Shown: positions 43,739 through 54,452, counted from the stretch's first letter. The stretch: DNA of 64,000 nt from JBCBTD01 sp039818825 (GCA_039818825.1 JBCBTD010000016.1:6048-70047), one strand, 5' to 3'. Notes: generated from the sequence alone by a model not told the origin. Program-made: numbers and translations.

Positions 43739-46091
43739 ACGGGTCGTTGACCACGGCGATCTCGGCGGCGTCGGCCGTCAACTCGATCGCTGCGCCGGCG
43801 TGCTCGAAGGCCAGATCGGGGCCCTCCAACAGGGTGTAGACCGTATTGGCGCGGCCGATCTTCACCCTGAGGCGAGACCCACGAACCTGCAGATGGAACG
43901 TGAGGGTGCGCCACTCGTCGGGCAAGGACGGGCGGAAGCGCAGTTGCCCGTCGCTGTCGTGGAGGCCGCCGAAACCATAGACCAGCGCGAGCCAGGTCCC
44001 GCCGATCGAGGCGACGTGGGCGCCATGCTTGACGTTCCCGCCGATGTCCGAGAGATCCATCGTCGCCGCGAACTTGAAGTACTCGAGCGCTTTGGCGCGC
44101 GCGCCGATCCGGCTCGCGACGATGCTCTGCACGCACACCGACAGCGACGAGTCGTGGGTCGTCAACGGATCGTAGTATTCAAAGTTTCGCTGCTTGTCTT
44201 CGAGTGAAAATTCTTCATCGAGCAAAAACATCGCCAGCAAGGTGTCGGCTTGCTTGATGACCTGATGGCGATAGAGATTCAGCGGATGGAAATGCAGTAG
44301 CAATGGGTACTTGTAGGGCGGGGTGTTGTCGAAGTCCCAAACCGGCTTGTCGATGAAGCTGTCGTCTTGGAGATGGATACCGCGGATCGAATCGTAGGGC
44401 AGGTACATGCGCGCCGCCGCCTGTTCCCAGCTCGTGATCTCGGTTGGATCGAGGTCGGTGGCGCGCTCCAGACGGCGGTAGGCACCCTCGTGCTCCGCCC
44501 TGATCCGGCCGACCGTCGCTGCGGCGTAGCGCAGATTCTCCCGGGCCATCAGGTTGGTGAAGTAATTGTTGTTGACGATCGCCGTGTACTCGTCGGGGCC
44601 CGTCACACCAGCAATGCAGAACCGCCCTTGTCGCTCGGGGTTGTAGTAGCCCAGAGACACCCAAAGCCGAGCCGTTTCAACGAGAATTTCGGCACCGTAG
44701 TACAGCAGAAAATCCTCATCGCCCGTGATTTCGACGTATTTGCGAATCGCATACGCAATGTCGGCATTGATATGGTACTGTGCAGTCGAGGCAGCGTAGT
44801 ATGCAGAAGCCTCGTCGCCGTTGATCGTCCGCCACGGAAACAGCGCACCTTGGTGGCCGAGTTCGCTCGCGCGGCGCCGCGCTTTGTCCAACTTGTCGTA
44901 GCGCAGCAGGAGAATGCTGCGAGCGATCCGTGGGTTGGTGTAGATGAGAAAGGGCAGGACGTAGATCTCCGTGTCCCAGAAATAGTGCCCTTCGTAGGTG
45001 TGTCCGGTCAGGCCGCGGGCGCCGATTCCGGCGCCGTCCACGCAATGCGATGCCTGCAACAGCTGGAACAGGTTCCAGCGGATGACCTGCTGGCTGCGAG
45101 GCTCCTCGTCCTCGACGACGACGTCGCTGCGCGCCCAGAAGTCGGCGACCGCCTCCTCCTGCCGCGCGACGATGGTCTCGAACGACGCCTGTTTCGCGGC
45201 GTCCAAGGTCCAGCCGACCTGGAACCGCAGCTCTTCGGCGTCGCGGGCGCGGCTGTGGTGGTAAGCCAAGAACTTGACGACGGTGAACGGCTGTCCGGCG
45301 GCAAGCTGCGTCCGCAGGACGATCTGGGCGTCGTCGTCGCTGCAGCTGACGTCACTTCGCCACACCGCCTCGCTCTCGACCACGTGATCGATGCCGCAGG
45401 CGAGGCGCGCACCCGAGCGTTCGGTAGCGAAGCTCATCACCGCGCGCAGCTCCTCGGCGTGGCTGCCGGTAGGACCGAGCGCGCGCGCCCCGAGCGCCAG
45501 ACCGAGCCTCGGGTCGTCGGTGTCGTCGGCGCCTCCGCCGCTCCGCCCGCGGGCGAGTTCCGACGCGAACACGACCTCCGCGGCACCGCCCTCGACGGAC
45601 ACGGTCGCTGCAAGGCAGGCGAGGTGGCGGTTGGTGAGCGAGACCACCCGCGTGGTGTGGTAGTGCACCCGCTTGCCGTTGGGGTGGAGCCACGTCACCC
45701 GGCGTTCCAAGAGGCCGCGATCGAGATGCAGCCGGCGCTGGTAGACTGCCAACTCGCGGCCATCGACGTCGAACGGCTCGTCGTCGACGAACAATTTGAG
45801 CGTTTTACCGTCGGGACAGTTCAACATCGTCTGCCCGACGTCCGGGAAGCCGTAGGCGCGTTCACCGTAGGGAATCGAGCGGAGCTCGTAGAAGCCGTTG
45901 AGATACGTTCCCGGCTCGTGGACCGGATGGCCCTCCTCGTGGCTACCGCGCAAGCCGAGATAGCCGTTGGCGAGGGCGTAGACCGTCTCCGCTTCGTGAA
46001 TGTACTCGCCGGTGTAGATGTTCGTCGACATCACCCACGGATCGACCGGAAACAGGTCCTCGGGCAGTGTCAGGCGGGCACGCAACACCAT
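43713..46091 (-). CDS. Glycoside hydrolase family 65 disaccharide phosphorylase
   Basis: 792 residues from ATG 46091. GH65 segments are ETVYALANGYLGLRGSHEEG, TGHTYEGHYFWDTEIYVLPFL, GHQGALFPWRTINGDEASAYY, and GVTGPDEYTAIVNNNYFTN with the general-acid Glu of GPDEY. The family phosphorolyses alpha-glucobioses (trehalose, maltose, kojibiose, nigerose) to beta-glucose 1-phosphate plus glucose. The coupled HAD gene encodes beta-phosphoglucomutase, which completes the route to glucose 6-phosphate. Which disaccharide is cleaved is not clear. Confidence 0.92.
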   Translation of the reverse strand: MVLRARLTLPEDLFPVDPWVMSTNIYTGEYIHEAETVYALANGYLGLRGSHEEGHPVHEPGTYLNGFYELRSIPYGERAYGFPDVGQTMLNCPDGKTLKLFVDDEPFDVDGRELAVYQRRLHLDRGLLERRVTWLHPNGKRVHYHTTRVVSLTNRHLACLAATVSVEGGAAEVVFASELARGRSGGGADDTDDPRLGLALGARALGPTGSHAEELRAVMSFATERSGARLACGIDHVVESEAVWRSDVSCSDDDAQIVLRTQLAAGQPFTVVKFLAYHHSRARDAEELRFQVGWTLDAAKQASFETIVARQEEAVADFWARSDVVVEDEEPRSQQVIRWNLFQLLQASHCVDGAGIGARGLTGHTYEGHYFWDTEIYVLPFLIYTNPRIARSILLLRYDKLDKARRRASELGHQGALFPWRTINGDEASAYYAASTAQYHINADIAYAIRKYVEITGDEDFLLYYGAEILVETARLWVSLGYYNPERQGRFCIAGVTGPDEYTAIVNNNYFTNLMARENLRYAAATVGRIRAEHEGAYRRLERATDLDPTEITSWEQAAARMYLPYDSIRGIHLQDDSFIDKPVWDFDNTPPYKYPLLLHFHPLNLYRHQVIKQADTLLAMFLLDEEFSLEDKQRNFEYYDPLTTHDSSLSVCVQSIVASRIGARAKALEYFKFAATMDLSDIGGNVKHGAHVASIGGTWLALVYGFGGLHDSDGQLRFRPSLPDEWRTLTFHLQVRGSRLRVKIGRANTVYTLLEGPDLAFEHAGAAIELTADAAEIAVVNDPSIAALSAE

Positions 46092-46816
46092 CAGTCGGTA
46101 CCCTCCAGGAACTCGGCGAGGTCGTCGACGACGCGGTCGGCACCAGCGGCGAGCAAGGGCTCGTGCCCGAGACCGCGGTCGACGCCGACGACCAGCCCGA
46201 AGGCACCGCGCCGGCCGGCCTCGACGCCGCTCAACGCGTCCTCGACGACGACCGCCTGCTCCGGAGCGACGCCGGCCAGCTGCGCCGCCAGCAGAAACGC
46301 ATCGGGCGCCGGTTTCCCGGTCAACCCGCGCTCCAGCACGTCGTTGCCGTCGACCACCAGCTCGAACCGGTCGGTCAGCTCGGCGCGCTCCAGCACGGCC
46401 GTGGCGTTCCTCGACGACGTCACCAAGGCCACCTTGACACCGTCGGCCAGCAGCCGGTCGATCAGCCGCACGGTGCCTTCGAAGACTGGCACGCCGTCCT
46501 CGAGGGCTTTGGCGAACAAGGCGTTTTTGCGGTTGCCGAGGCCGCACACGGTCACCGCGGTCGGCGGGTCGTCCGGTACGCCCATCGGCAGCTCGATCCC
46601 ACGCGAGCGGAGGAACGCGTCGACGCCCTGGTAGCGCGGCTTGCCGTCGACGTGGCCCGTGTAGTCGTCGGGCAACGCGAAGGGCGGCTGGCCGTCACCT
46701 CGCTCCTCCAGATAGGCATCGAACAGCGCTTTCCAGGCACGGGCATGGAGGACCGCGGTGTCGGTGACGACTCCGTCCAGGTCGAACAGCCAAGCCTGCC
46801 AAGTATCGGTCGCCAT
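46091..46816 (-). CDS. pgmB: Beta-phosphoglucomutase (HAD family)
   Basis: 241 residues from ATG 46816, with GGGGGG/GAGG just upstream; the frame extends to 46930 without conservation. The HAD nucleophile motif is WLFDLDGVVTDTAVLHARAW, motif II VALVTSSRN, motif III Lys in GLTGKPAPDAF and motif IV VVEDALSGVEAGRRGAFG. The cap contains YQGVDAFLRSRGIELPMG, the substrate region of beta-PGM. Its stop shares a base with the GH65 start (TGATG). Confidence 0.9.
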   Translation of the reverse strand: MATDTWQAWLFDLDGVVTDTAVLHARAWKALFDAYLEERGDGQPPFALPDDYTGHVDGKPRYQGVDAFLRSRGIELPMGVPDDPPTAVTVCGLGNRKNALFAKALEDGVPVFEGTVRLIDRLLADGVKVALVTSSRNATAVLERAELTDRFELVVDGNDVLERGLTGKPAPDAFLLAAQLAGVAPEQAVVVEDALSGVEAGRRGAFGLVVGVDRGLGHEPLLAAGADRVVDDLAEFLEGTD

Positions 46817-46962
46817 GTCCTCGTCCCCCCCAAGGCGTTCATCGACACGCTTAGTCCCAACCGCGCCGCGCCTAAACCCCCATAGAGTGCGCGCCCGCGC
46901 CACTTGTGTCCTGACCGCAGCTTGGCACACTGCAGCATCCCGGTGCCTGGAGGAGATGTGCG

Positions 46963-48042
46963 ATGGCCGATCGTTTCGGCGTGATGGTCTGCGGCCACGG
47001 CTCGCGCTCGGCGGACGCGGTGCGCGAGTTCGCCGTCGTCGCCGAGAAACTGGCGCCGCACTTCCCCGATTGGCCCGTCGCCCACGGCTATCTTGAGTTC
47101 GCCAACCCGGTCATCCGCGACGGTCTCGACCGCCTGCGCGAACAGGGCGTGACCCGGGTGCTCGCCGTGCCGGGGATGCTGTTCGCGGCCGGCCACGCCA
47201 AGAACGACATCCCGTCGGTCCTCAACACCTACCAGCGCGCCCACGGCCTGAAGATCGACTACGGACGCGAACTGGCGATCGATCTCAAGATGATCCGTGC
47301 GGCTGCCGACCGAGTACAGGCCGCCCTCGACCAAGCCAACGCCGACTACGGCACCCTTCCCAACCACGAGGTCTGCCTGGTCGTGATCGGTCGTGGTGCC
47401 TCCGACCCGGACGCCAACTCCAACGTCAGCAAGATCGCGCGGATGCTCTGGGAAGGGTTCGGCATGGGCTGGTGCGAGGTCGGCTACTCGGGCGTGACCT
47501 TCCCGCTGGTCGAGCCCTGCCTGCAGCACGTCACGAGGCTCGGCTACAAGCGCGTCGTGGTCTTCCCGTACTTCCTTTTCAGCGGGATTCTGATCGACCG
47601 CATCTACGGCTTCACCGACCAGGTCGCCGCCGAGCGGCCGGACATCCAGTTCCAGAAAGCCGCCTATCTCGGTGACCACCCCCTGGTGGTCGAGACCCTG
47701 GCCGACCGGGTGCGCGAGATCCTCGAAGGCTCCAATTTGATGAACTGCGCCATGTGCAAGTACCGGGCACAGGTGCTCGGCTTCGAGCACGAGGTCGGGG
47801 CACCCCAGGAGAGCCACCACCACCACGTCGAGGGGCAGGGTGCAGCGGCGCCGGGCTCCCGCATCGAGGACTGCCCCCTGTGTGAGAGCTTTTGTACCGG
47901 CGCCTGCCGGGTGGTCGGCCACGAGCACGGCGACCATGGCCACCACCATCACGGCCCGGGCGAGGATCACGGCCACAGCCACGCTCCCTACCCCCACGCG
48001 GCCCATCCCCTCGGCCCACGGAGCGTGCTCAAGAACCGCTGA
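46963..48042 (+). CDS. cbiX: Sirohydrochlorin cobaltochelatase CbiX (long form) with Cys/His-rich tail
   Basis: 359 residues with GAGGAG upstream. Two chelatase half-domains: FGVMVCGHGSRSADAVREF with LAVPGMLFAAGHAKNDIPS, then LVVIGRGASDPDANSN with VVVFPYFLFSGILIDRIYG, supplying catalytic His residues. The C-terminal region has NCAMCKYR, CPLCESFCTGACR and a very His-rich tail (GHEHGDHGHHHHGPGEDHGHSH), suggesting an FeS site and metal storage. It inserts Co2+ for cobalamin. No other cob genes are in view. Confidence 0.9.
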   Translation: MADRFGVMVCGHGSRSADAVREFAVVAEKLAPHFPDWPVAHGYLEFANPVIRDGLDRLREQGVTRVLAVPGMLFAAGHAKNDIPSVLNTYQRAHGLKIDYGRELAIDLKMIRAAADRVQAALDQANADYGTLPNHEVCLVVIGRGASDPDANSNVSKIARMLWEGFGMGWCEVGYSGVTFPLVEPCLQHVTRLGYKRVVVFPYFLFSGILIDRIYGFTDQVAAERPDIQFQKAAYLGDHPLVVETLADRVREILEGSNLMNCAMCKYRAQVLGFEHEVGAPQESHHHHVEGQGAAAPGSRIEDCPLCESFCTGACRVVGHEHGDHGHHHHGPGEDHGHSHAPYPHAAHPLGPRSVLKNR

Positions 48043-48046
48043 GCGG

Positions 48047-48068
48047 CTCGCACGAAGCGAGACGTGCG
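48047..48068 (+). terminator. Overlapping hairpins just after cbiX
   Basis: CTCGC-ACGAA-GCGAG (48047-48061) and CGCACG...CGTGCG (48049-48068) are mutually exclusive stems 4-6 nt after the stop. There is no T-run, so termination is possible but unproven. Confidence 0.25.
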
Positions 48069-48264
48069 TGTCGCTGAGGGCCGGATGGTCGCGCTCGACG
48101 GCGTTCGTCTTGGCGACGGCAGGTCCCGCCGCCTGAGCCGATACAGGACGCCGCTGGCGACGGCGCGCACAATACCTTTGTTGTCGAGTGCCGACGTTGA
48201 CGCCAGGCGCGGCGCGGCGCATGACGATTTGTATCGGTCGAATCGTGCTCCAGACTAGAGGCCC

Positions 48265-49428
48265 ATGCCTGACGATAGAAGGCAACTTGCCCGTCGCGTT
48301 TTCGCATGGGTATTTATGGTAGAATTAGCACTGCTCTTGCCAACGGCGGCGCGTGCTGGAGAACAGCTGGCGGACGAGCTTCACAGCGTGGTCGGCGTAC
48401 TCGACGTCGAGGTGCTGGCATCCGGCCTCAGTTTTCCCTGGAGCCTCGTCGTTCTCCCTGACGACGACTTCCTGGTCACGGAGAAGGCCCCCGGCCGGCT
48501 GCGGCGGGTGGCGCGCGACGGCGTCCTGGGACCGCCGCTGACCGGCCTACCCTCGATCTACGTCGCCGAGAACGGCGGCCTCTTGGGGCTGGCGCTCGAT
48601 CCCGACTACGCCGACAACCGCCGCGTCTACTTCGCGTTCTCCGAGCCGGGCGACGGCGAGAAAGCCGGCTTGAGCGTCGGCCGCGGCACCTTGGGGCCGC
48701 GGCGGCTAGCGAACGTCGAGACCATTTTCCGTCAACAACCCAAAGTTGCGGACGCTCGCAACTTCGGCGGACGGCTGACCTTCGCTCCGGACGGGACGCT
48801 CTTCGTCCTGACCGGCGACCGATTCGCCCATGACCTCGTCCAGCCCCGCGACAACACCATCGGCGTCGTGGCCCGCATCCACACCGACGGCACGATACCA
48901 GCGAACAACCCTTTCGTCGGCCAGCAAGGCATCGATCCGGCGATCTGGTCGTCGGGCCATCGCAATCTCGGCGGCGGCGCTTTCCATCCCGAGACTGGTC
49001 GCCTCTGGGTCGTGGAGTTCGGACCGTGGGGAGGCGACGAATTGAACATCGCCGAACCCGCTCGGAACTTCGGCTGGCCGCTCGTAAGCTGGGGGCAAGA
49101 CTACTCGGGCAAGCTCATCCCCGACCCGCCGACGCAGCCCCACCTGACCCCGTCCATCTTCCACTGGCATCCGGTGTTCGGACCTTCGGGCCTCGTCTTC
49201 TACGATGGCGAGTTGATCCCGCGTTGGTCGGGTGACCTCCTGGTGGGCGGGCTGACGGCGCAACGCCTGACGCGGCTGACGCTGCGCGGCGAACGGGTCA
49301 TCGCGCAAGAAGACATGCTCTTGAACGAACGGATCCGCGACGTGGTGATCGACCGCGATGGTGCCGTGCTGCTGCTCACCGATGGACCGGACGGCAAAAT
49401 CCTAAGGCTCGCGCCCAGCAGCGAATAG
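48265..49428 (+). CDS. Exported PQQ-dependent sugar dehydrogenase-like protein
   Basis: 387 residues with a Sec signal (about 10-31, FAWVFMVELALLLPTAARAG) and a six-bladed beta-propeller of the glucose/sorbosone dehydrogenase (YliI/Asd) type: SFPWSLVVLPDDDFLVTEK, GGLLGLALDPDYADNRRVY, GGRLTFAPDGTLFVLTGDR, WSSGHRNLGGGAF, WVVEFGPWGGDELN and NFGWPLVSWG. It oxidises aldoses in the periplasm with PQQ. No pqq genes are present here. Confidence 0.9.
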   Translation: MPDDRRQLARRVFAWVFMVELALLLPTAARAGEQLADELHSVVGVLDVEVLASGLSFPWSLVVLPDDDFLVTEKAPGRLRRVARDGVLGPPLTGLPSIYVAENGGLLGLALDPDYADNRRVYFAFSEPGDGEKAGLSVGRGTLGPRRLANVETIFRQQPKVADARNFGGRLTFAPDGTLFVLTGDRFAHDLVQPRDNTIGVVARIHTDGTIPANNPFVGQQGIDPAIWSSGHRNLGGGAFHPETGRLWVVEFGPWGGDELNIAEPARNFGWPLVSWGQDYSGKLIPDPPTQPHLTPSIFHWHPVFGPSGLVFYDGELIPRWSGDLLVGGLTAQRLTRLTLRGERVIAQEDMLLNERIRDVVIDRDGAVLLLTDGPDGKILRLAPSSE

Positions 49429-49523
49429 AACGGCCTCCTCGGTGTCGGCCGACCCCATGCTCGTCCCGGCTCGGCGACTCTGCTACCCTGGGTTCATGGT
49501 CGCCACACCGAAACGAGCGGCCG

Positions 49524-50081
49524 ATGGGAGCGCGTATGACGACGGCGCCGACGGTGACGGGCCCGATGAGCCTGTCGAACGGGATTTTCAGCGACACCAT
49601 CCAGGTCTGTGTGGTGACCCGCGACTACCGGCGAACGATGTCGGGCATGGTCCAGGCCGGGATCGGACCGTGGCGGGTCTACACCTTCGACAGCGACACG
49701 ACCCTGACCGATACCCAGATCCGCGGGGTGAAGCAGCCCTTGGCGATGAAGCTCTGCATGGCTTTCGTCGGCGCGACCATGTGGGAGGTCGTCCAGCCGC
49801 TGAAGGGGCCGACCATCTACGAGGAGTTTCTGGAGCGCCACGGCGAGGGGCTGCACCACGTCGCCGTCGCTTGCGGGACCATGAGCTGGGCCGAACGGGT
49901 GAAGAGCTTGGAGGAGCGGGGCTTCGCTTGCATCCAATCCGGCGTGTGGGTGGGCCAGGTGCCGTGGGCCTACTTCGCGACCGAGGAAGCAACCACCACC
50001 ATCATCGAGATCTACGACATCCCAGAGGGCTTCGAGCTGCCCGAGCCCGAAGAGTGGTATCCGGCCCCACCGCCTGCGTGA
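49524..50081 (+). CDS. VOC-family (glyoxalase/bleomycin-resistance fold) protein
   Basis: 185 residues; the start could be MGARMTT (49524) or a few codons later. Two beta-alpha-beta-beta-beta modules are visible: IQVCVVTRDYRRTMSGMVQAGIGPWRVYTF near the N-terminus and LHHVAVACGTMSWAERVKSLEERG with IIEIYDIP toward the end, the latter with candidate His and Glu metal ligands. It resembles methylmalonyl-CoA epimerase/lactoylglutathione-lyase-like proteins, but the substrate is unknown. Confidence 0.75.
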   Translation: MGARMTTAPTVTGPMSLSNGIFSDTIQVCVVTRDYRRTMSGMVQAGIGPWRVYTFDSDTTLTDTQIRGVKQPLAMKLCMAFVGATMWEVVQPLKGPTIYEEFLERHGEGLHHVAVACGTMSWAERVKSLEERGFACIQSGVWVGQVPWAYFATEEATTTIIEIYDIPEGFELPEPEEWYPAPPPA

Positions 50082-50217
50082 GCGCATGACCACGGCAGGT
50101 CGACTTCATCGCCCTGCCTCGGGAACTCCGCTACCTGTGGGCTTCGACGCGGCGGCCTCGAAGCCGGCCCGACGAGTCGCGCTGACCGAACCGCTGGTGT
50201 ATCATCTTGGCAAGGTC

Positions 50218-50247
50218 CCGTCCGCTCTCGCCGGGTGGCGCGGACGG
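50218..50247 (+). promoter_or_regulatory. 8-bp stem-loop just upstream of the alpha/beta hydrolase
   Basis: CCGTCCGC (50218-50225) pairs with GCGGACGG (50240-50247) around a 14-nt loop, ending 12 nt before the start at 50260. It could terminate the VOC transcript or control translation; there is no T-run. Confidence 0.3.
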
Positions 50248-50259
50248 CTCTAGGGCATC

Positions 50260-51183
50260 GTGAGCCAGCGGGTATTCATGGCCAGCGACCGACCAGCTGC
50301 AGCAGCGTCCGGGACGCTCCGGTCCGGCCCGTTCGATCTCGGCTTCCGGATCGAGGGCGCGGGGGCAAGCGCGCTCGTCATCGGTAGCAGTGTCCAGCAT
50401 CCCCGGTTGTTCCCGACGCGACTCCGAGATCATCTGCGCCTCGCGTTCGTCGACCAGCGAGCGTTCGCAAGACCGACCCGCGAGGTCACGCCGGCTGATT
50501 TTGCATTCGACGACATGCTGGCCGACGTCGAGCGGCTGCGCGAGCACTTGCAGCTCGGGCAGGTCGTCCTCATCGGTGCGTCTGGCAACGGGCTGATCGC
50601 GTTGGAGTACGCCAAGCGCTACCCGAACGCGGTGACGCACGTCGTGCTGATCGCCACGCCGCCAGGCTTCGGGGCGATCCACGTCGAGCTTGCCGAGCGG
50701 CATTGGGCCGAAGCCGTCTGCCCCGAGCGACGGGCTCGGCACGACGTGTCGATGCAAGCGCTGGAGGCGGCCGTCGCCGCCGATCCGGACCGGGCCTTCG
50801 TCACCTACTGCCTCCACATGGGCGCCCGCACCTGGTTCGACGCTAGCTACGATGCGGCGGCTTTGTGGAGCGGGGTACATGTGAACATGGCCGGCTTCCA
50901 GCACGTTTGGGGCGAAGTGTTCCGGGACCTCGATGTGGCCGAGGGCCTCGAACGGCTCCAGATGCCCGTTCTGATCGCGCTCGGCCGCGTCGACTACCTG
51001 ATTGCACCTAACGAAGCCTGGGAGCCCCATCGGGCGCACTTTCCGGATTTGACGATCCGGGTGTTCGACCGCAGCGGCCACGCGCCGCCGCTGGAAGAGC
51101 CGGCCGCCTTCGTCACCACGTTGCTCGATTGGCTGGCTCGCCCGCGGGCGGACGCGGAGGAAGCGACCGCTACGCGCCGCTAG
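50260..51183 (+). CDS. Alpha/beta-hydrolase-fold protein
   Basis: 307 residues from a GTG (MSQRVFMASD); a second start at the internal ATG MASDRP is possible. The fold is shown by LAFVDQRAFARPT, the nucleophile elbow VVLIGASGNGLIALEYAKRYP, the acid region LIALGRVDYLIAP and VFDRSGHAPPLEEPAAF for the His. The elbow reads G-A-S-G-N-G, where the usual second Gly of GxSxG is Asn. Substrate unknown. Confidence 0.82.
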   Translation: MSQRVFMASDRPAAAASGTLRSGPFDLGFRIEGAGASALVIGSSVQHPRLFPTRLRDHLRLAFVDQRAFARPTREVTPADFAFDDMLADVERLREHLQLGQVVLIGASGNGLIALEYAKRYPNAVTHVVLIATPPGFGAIHVELAERHWAEAVCPERRARHDVSMQALEAAVAADPDRAFVTYCLHMGARTWFDASYDAAALWSGVHVNMAGFQHVWGEVFRDLDVAEGLERLQMPVLIALGRVDYLIAPNEAWEPHRAHFPDLTIRVFDRSGHAPPLEEPAAFVTTLLDWLARPRADAEEATATRR

Positions 51184-51217
51184 CCGGACCGAGGCAAGCT
51201 GATTAGGGTCCGCGCGC

Positions 51218-53149
51218 TTGTGGAGCGCGCCGACCTTGAACTTTCGCCAACCCAACTTTTCGGTCACGACGACCTTGTTTCTGGTCCAGCTCGCCGTCGC
51301 GGCGGCGGTCTCGGCCACCATCGTTCTGTTCGACCGGGCGGAACGCCGCCAACAAGCGCTGGCGACAGCGCGCGAGATGCTGGACCTGACCGTCACCAAT
51401 CTGCAGTTGCAGGTCGCGGCGCTCGTCGACCCGGTCGACTCGGTGGTGAAGTCCTCGCGCTACTGGCCGCGGATCAGCGACCAGCCGACGGCCAGCGGTC
51501 ACCCGGCGCGGCGCTTCATGATCGAGTTCCTCGGCGACCACCCGCAGATCGCCAGCGCGTTCCTCGGCTACGACGACGGCGACTATTTCCAGATCGCCGA
51601 ACTCGTCGACGTGGCGCCGCCGTTGCGCCATGGCGCGCCGCCAGAGACGGTGTTCAGTGAGGACGTCGTGCTGCGCGACGCCGCCGGCGAGGTCCGGTCG
51701 CTGACCCGGTTCCTGGACCGTCACGGCGGCACCCTGGCCACCCGCACCGACATCCACGACGGTTTCGATCCCCGTGAGCGGCCTTGGTACGTCGCCGCAG
51801 ACGCCACACCGGGCGTTGCCCGAACGGAGGTCTACCGGTTCGAAGGCACCGACGAGCCGGGCATCTCCGTCAGCCGCCGCTTCGACGGCGGGGTGATGGG
51901 CGCCGACGTGGCCATCGCCCATTTGTGCCAGTTCCTCGACGCGACACCGCAGGCCAAGGAGGGGCTGGTCGCGATCGTCCACGCAGACGGCCGGCTGCTC
52001 GCGCGCTCGACGGGGACGCTGGCAGCCAACGCGGTGCTGACGGCGGCGGACCAGGCGCGGCTGCGCGAGCTGGTGGCACGCGGGCTGGCCGAGGGGACGT
52101 TGCCGTCGTCGGTGGTCGAGATCGCCGGCGCACCCTGGGTGCTGCGGGTGGCACCGGTGGCTCTCGGCGCCGGAGTCGACGAGAATCTGCTGGTGGCGAT
52201 GCCGGTGCGGACCATCATGGCGCCTATCGACCAGGTCGCACGACGAACCGGGCTGGTGTCGGTCCTGATCGTTGCCGCAAGCATCCCTCTGATCTGGCTG
52301 CTCGCACGGCTGATGACCGGCCCCTTGTTGCGCCTCGCCGCCGCGACCGAGCGGATCCAGCGATTCGATCTCGAAGAGCCGCCGGTACGGATGTCTCGAA
52401 TAGAGGAGATCCGCAGGCTGCAGGAGGCGGTGCGGGCGATGCGCGAGAACCTGCGAACCTTCGCGCTGTACGTGCCGAAAGCGCTGGTCCAGCAGCTGAT
52501 CGAGAGCGGGGTCACGCCGCGGCCGGGCGGCGAGCGCCGCGACGTGACGTTGCTGTTCATGGATCTCGAGAACTTCACGCCGATGTCGTCGCGGTTGTCG
52601 CCCGAAGAGGTGATGACGCGAATGACGAGCTATTTCGAGGGCGCGACCCGGACGCTGCTCGACCACGAGGCGACCGTCGACAAGTACATCGGCGACGCGG
52701 TCATGGCGTTCTGGAACGCGCCCAATCCCTCGGTCGACCACGTCGCACGCGCCTGCCGCGCAGCACTGGCGGTGATCGCTACCGTCGGTCCCGAAACCGA
52801 CCGCTGGGCGGAGACCGGCGGCCCACCTCTGCGGACCCGGATCGGCCTCCATTGCGGCGAGGCCATCGTCGGCAACGTCGGCAGCTCCGACCGGATGAAC
52901 TACACCGCCCTTGGCGCCACGGTGAACTTCGCCGCCCGGCTGGAGAAGCTCAATCGCCAGCTCGGCACGACCATTCTGGTCAGCGCCGAGGTCGTAGCGC
53001 GGGCCGGCAACGGCTTCGATTTCCAGCCGGCCGGCGCGCACCGTATGGAGGGTTTCGACGACCCGATCGAGGTGTTCGAGCTCGTGGGCGAGCGCCGGCC
53101 GGCGATCCCGGCGAGCCCGACGACCGGCCTCATCGCCGGCCCCGGTTGA
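51218..53149 (+). CDS. Cache-HAMP class III adenylate/guanylate cyclase
   Basis: 643 residues from TTG 51218; an alternative TTG at 51236 would remove six residues. TM1 is about 16-38, followed by a periplasmic Cache-type sensor containing FDPRERPWYVAADATPG (183-199), TM2 about 343-362, a HAMP-like linker and a cyclase domain from about 440. Metal Asp449 (LLFMDLENFTPMSS) and Asp493 (VDKYIGDAVMAFW) are present. It likely converts ATP to cAMP in response to a small periplasmic ligand. Confidence 0.9.
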   Translation: MWSAPTLNFRQPNFSVTTTLFLVQLAVAAAVSATIVLFDRAERRQQALATAREMLDLTVTNLQLQVAALVDPVDSVVKSSRYWPRISDQPTASGHPARRFMIEFLGDHPQIASAFLGYDDGDYFQIAELVDVAPPLRHGAPPETVFSEDVVLRDAAGEVRSLTRFLDRHGGTLATRTDIHDGFDPRERPWYVAADATPGVARTEVYRFEGTDEPGISVSRRFDGGVMGADVAIAHLCQFLDATPQAKEGLVAIVHADGRLLARSTGTLAANAVLTAADQARLRELVARGLAEGTLPSSVVEIAGAPWVLRVAPVALGAGVDENLLVAMPVRTIMAPIDQVARRTGLVSVLIVAASIPLIWLLARLMTGPLLRLAAATERIQRFDLEEPPVRMSRIEEIRRLQEAVRAMRENLRTFALYVPKALVQQLIESGVTPRPGGERRDVTLLFMDLENFTPMSSRLSPEEVMTRMTSYFEGATRTLLDHEATVDKYIGDAVMAFWNAPNPSVDHVARACRAALAVIATVGPETDRWAETGGPPLRTRIGLHCGEAIVGNVGSSDRMNYTALGATVNFAARLEKLNRQLGTTILVSAEVVARAGNGFDFQPAGAHRMEGFDDPIEVFELVGERRPAIPASPTTGLIAGPG

Positions 53150-53234
53150 GCCGATGCAATGCCGGTCCGACACGCGGGCTGGCGGCGATCTGGCAGGCGA
53201 CGCATCTTCCGGCCGAACTGGGGGGAGTGACGAC

Positions 53235-54440
<1,206 letters not shown>

Positions 54441-54452
54441 CGTCGTCGGCCG

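Noticed and set aside
46906..46930. Possible sigma-54 promoter (TTGGCACACTGCAGC) ahead of cbiX
   Set aside because: The GG and GC doublets are 9 rather than 10 nt apart and the TTGC block is missing, so it does not meet the consensus.
46820..46962. Possible cobalamin riboswitch upstream of cbiX
   Set aside because: The gap to the divergent gene is only about 140 nt and no B12-box-like sequence was seen.
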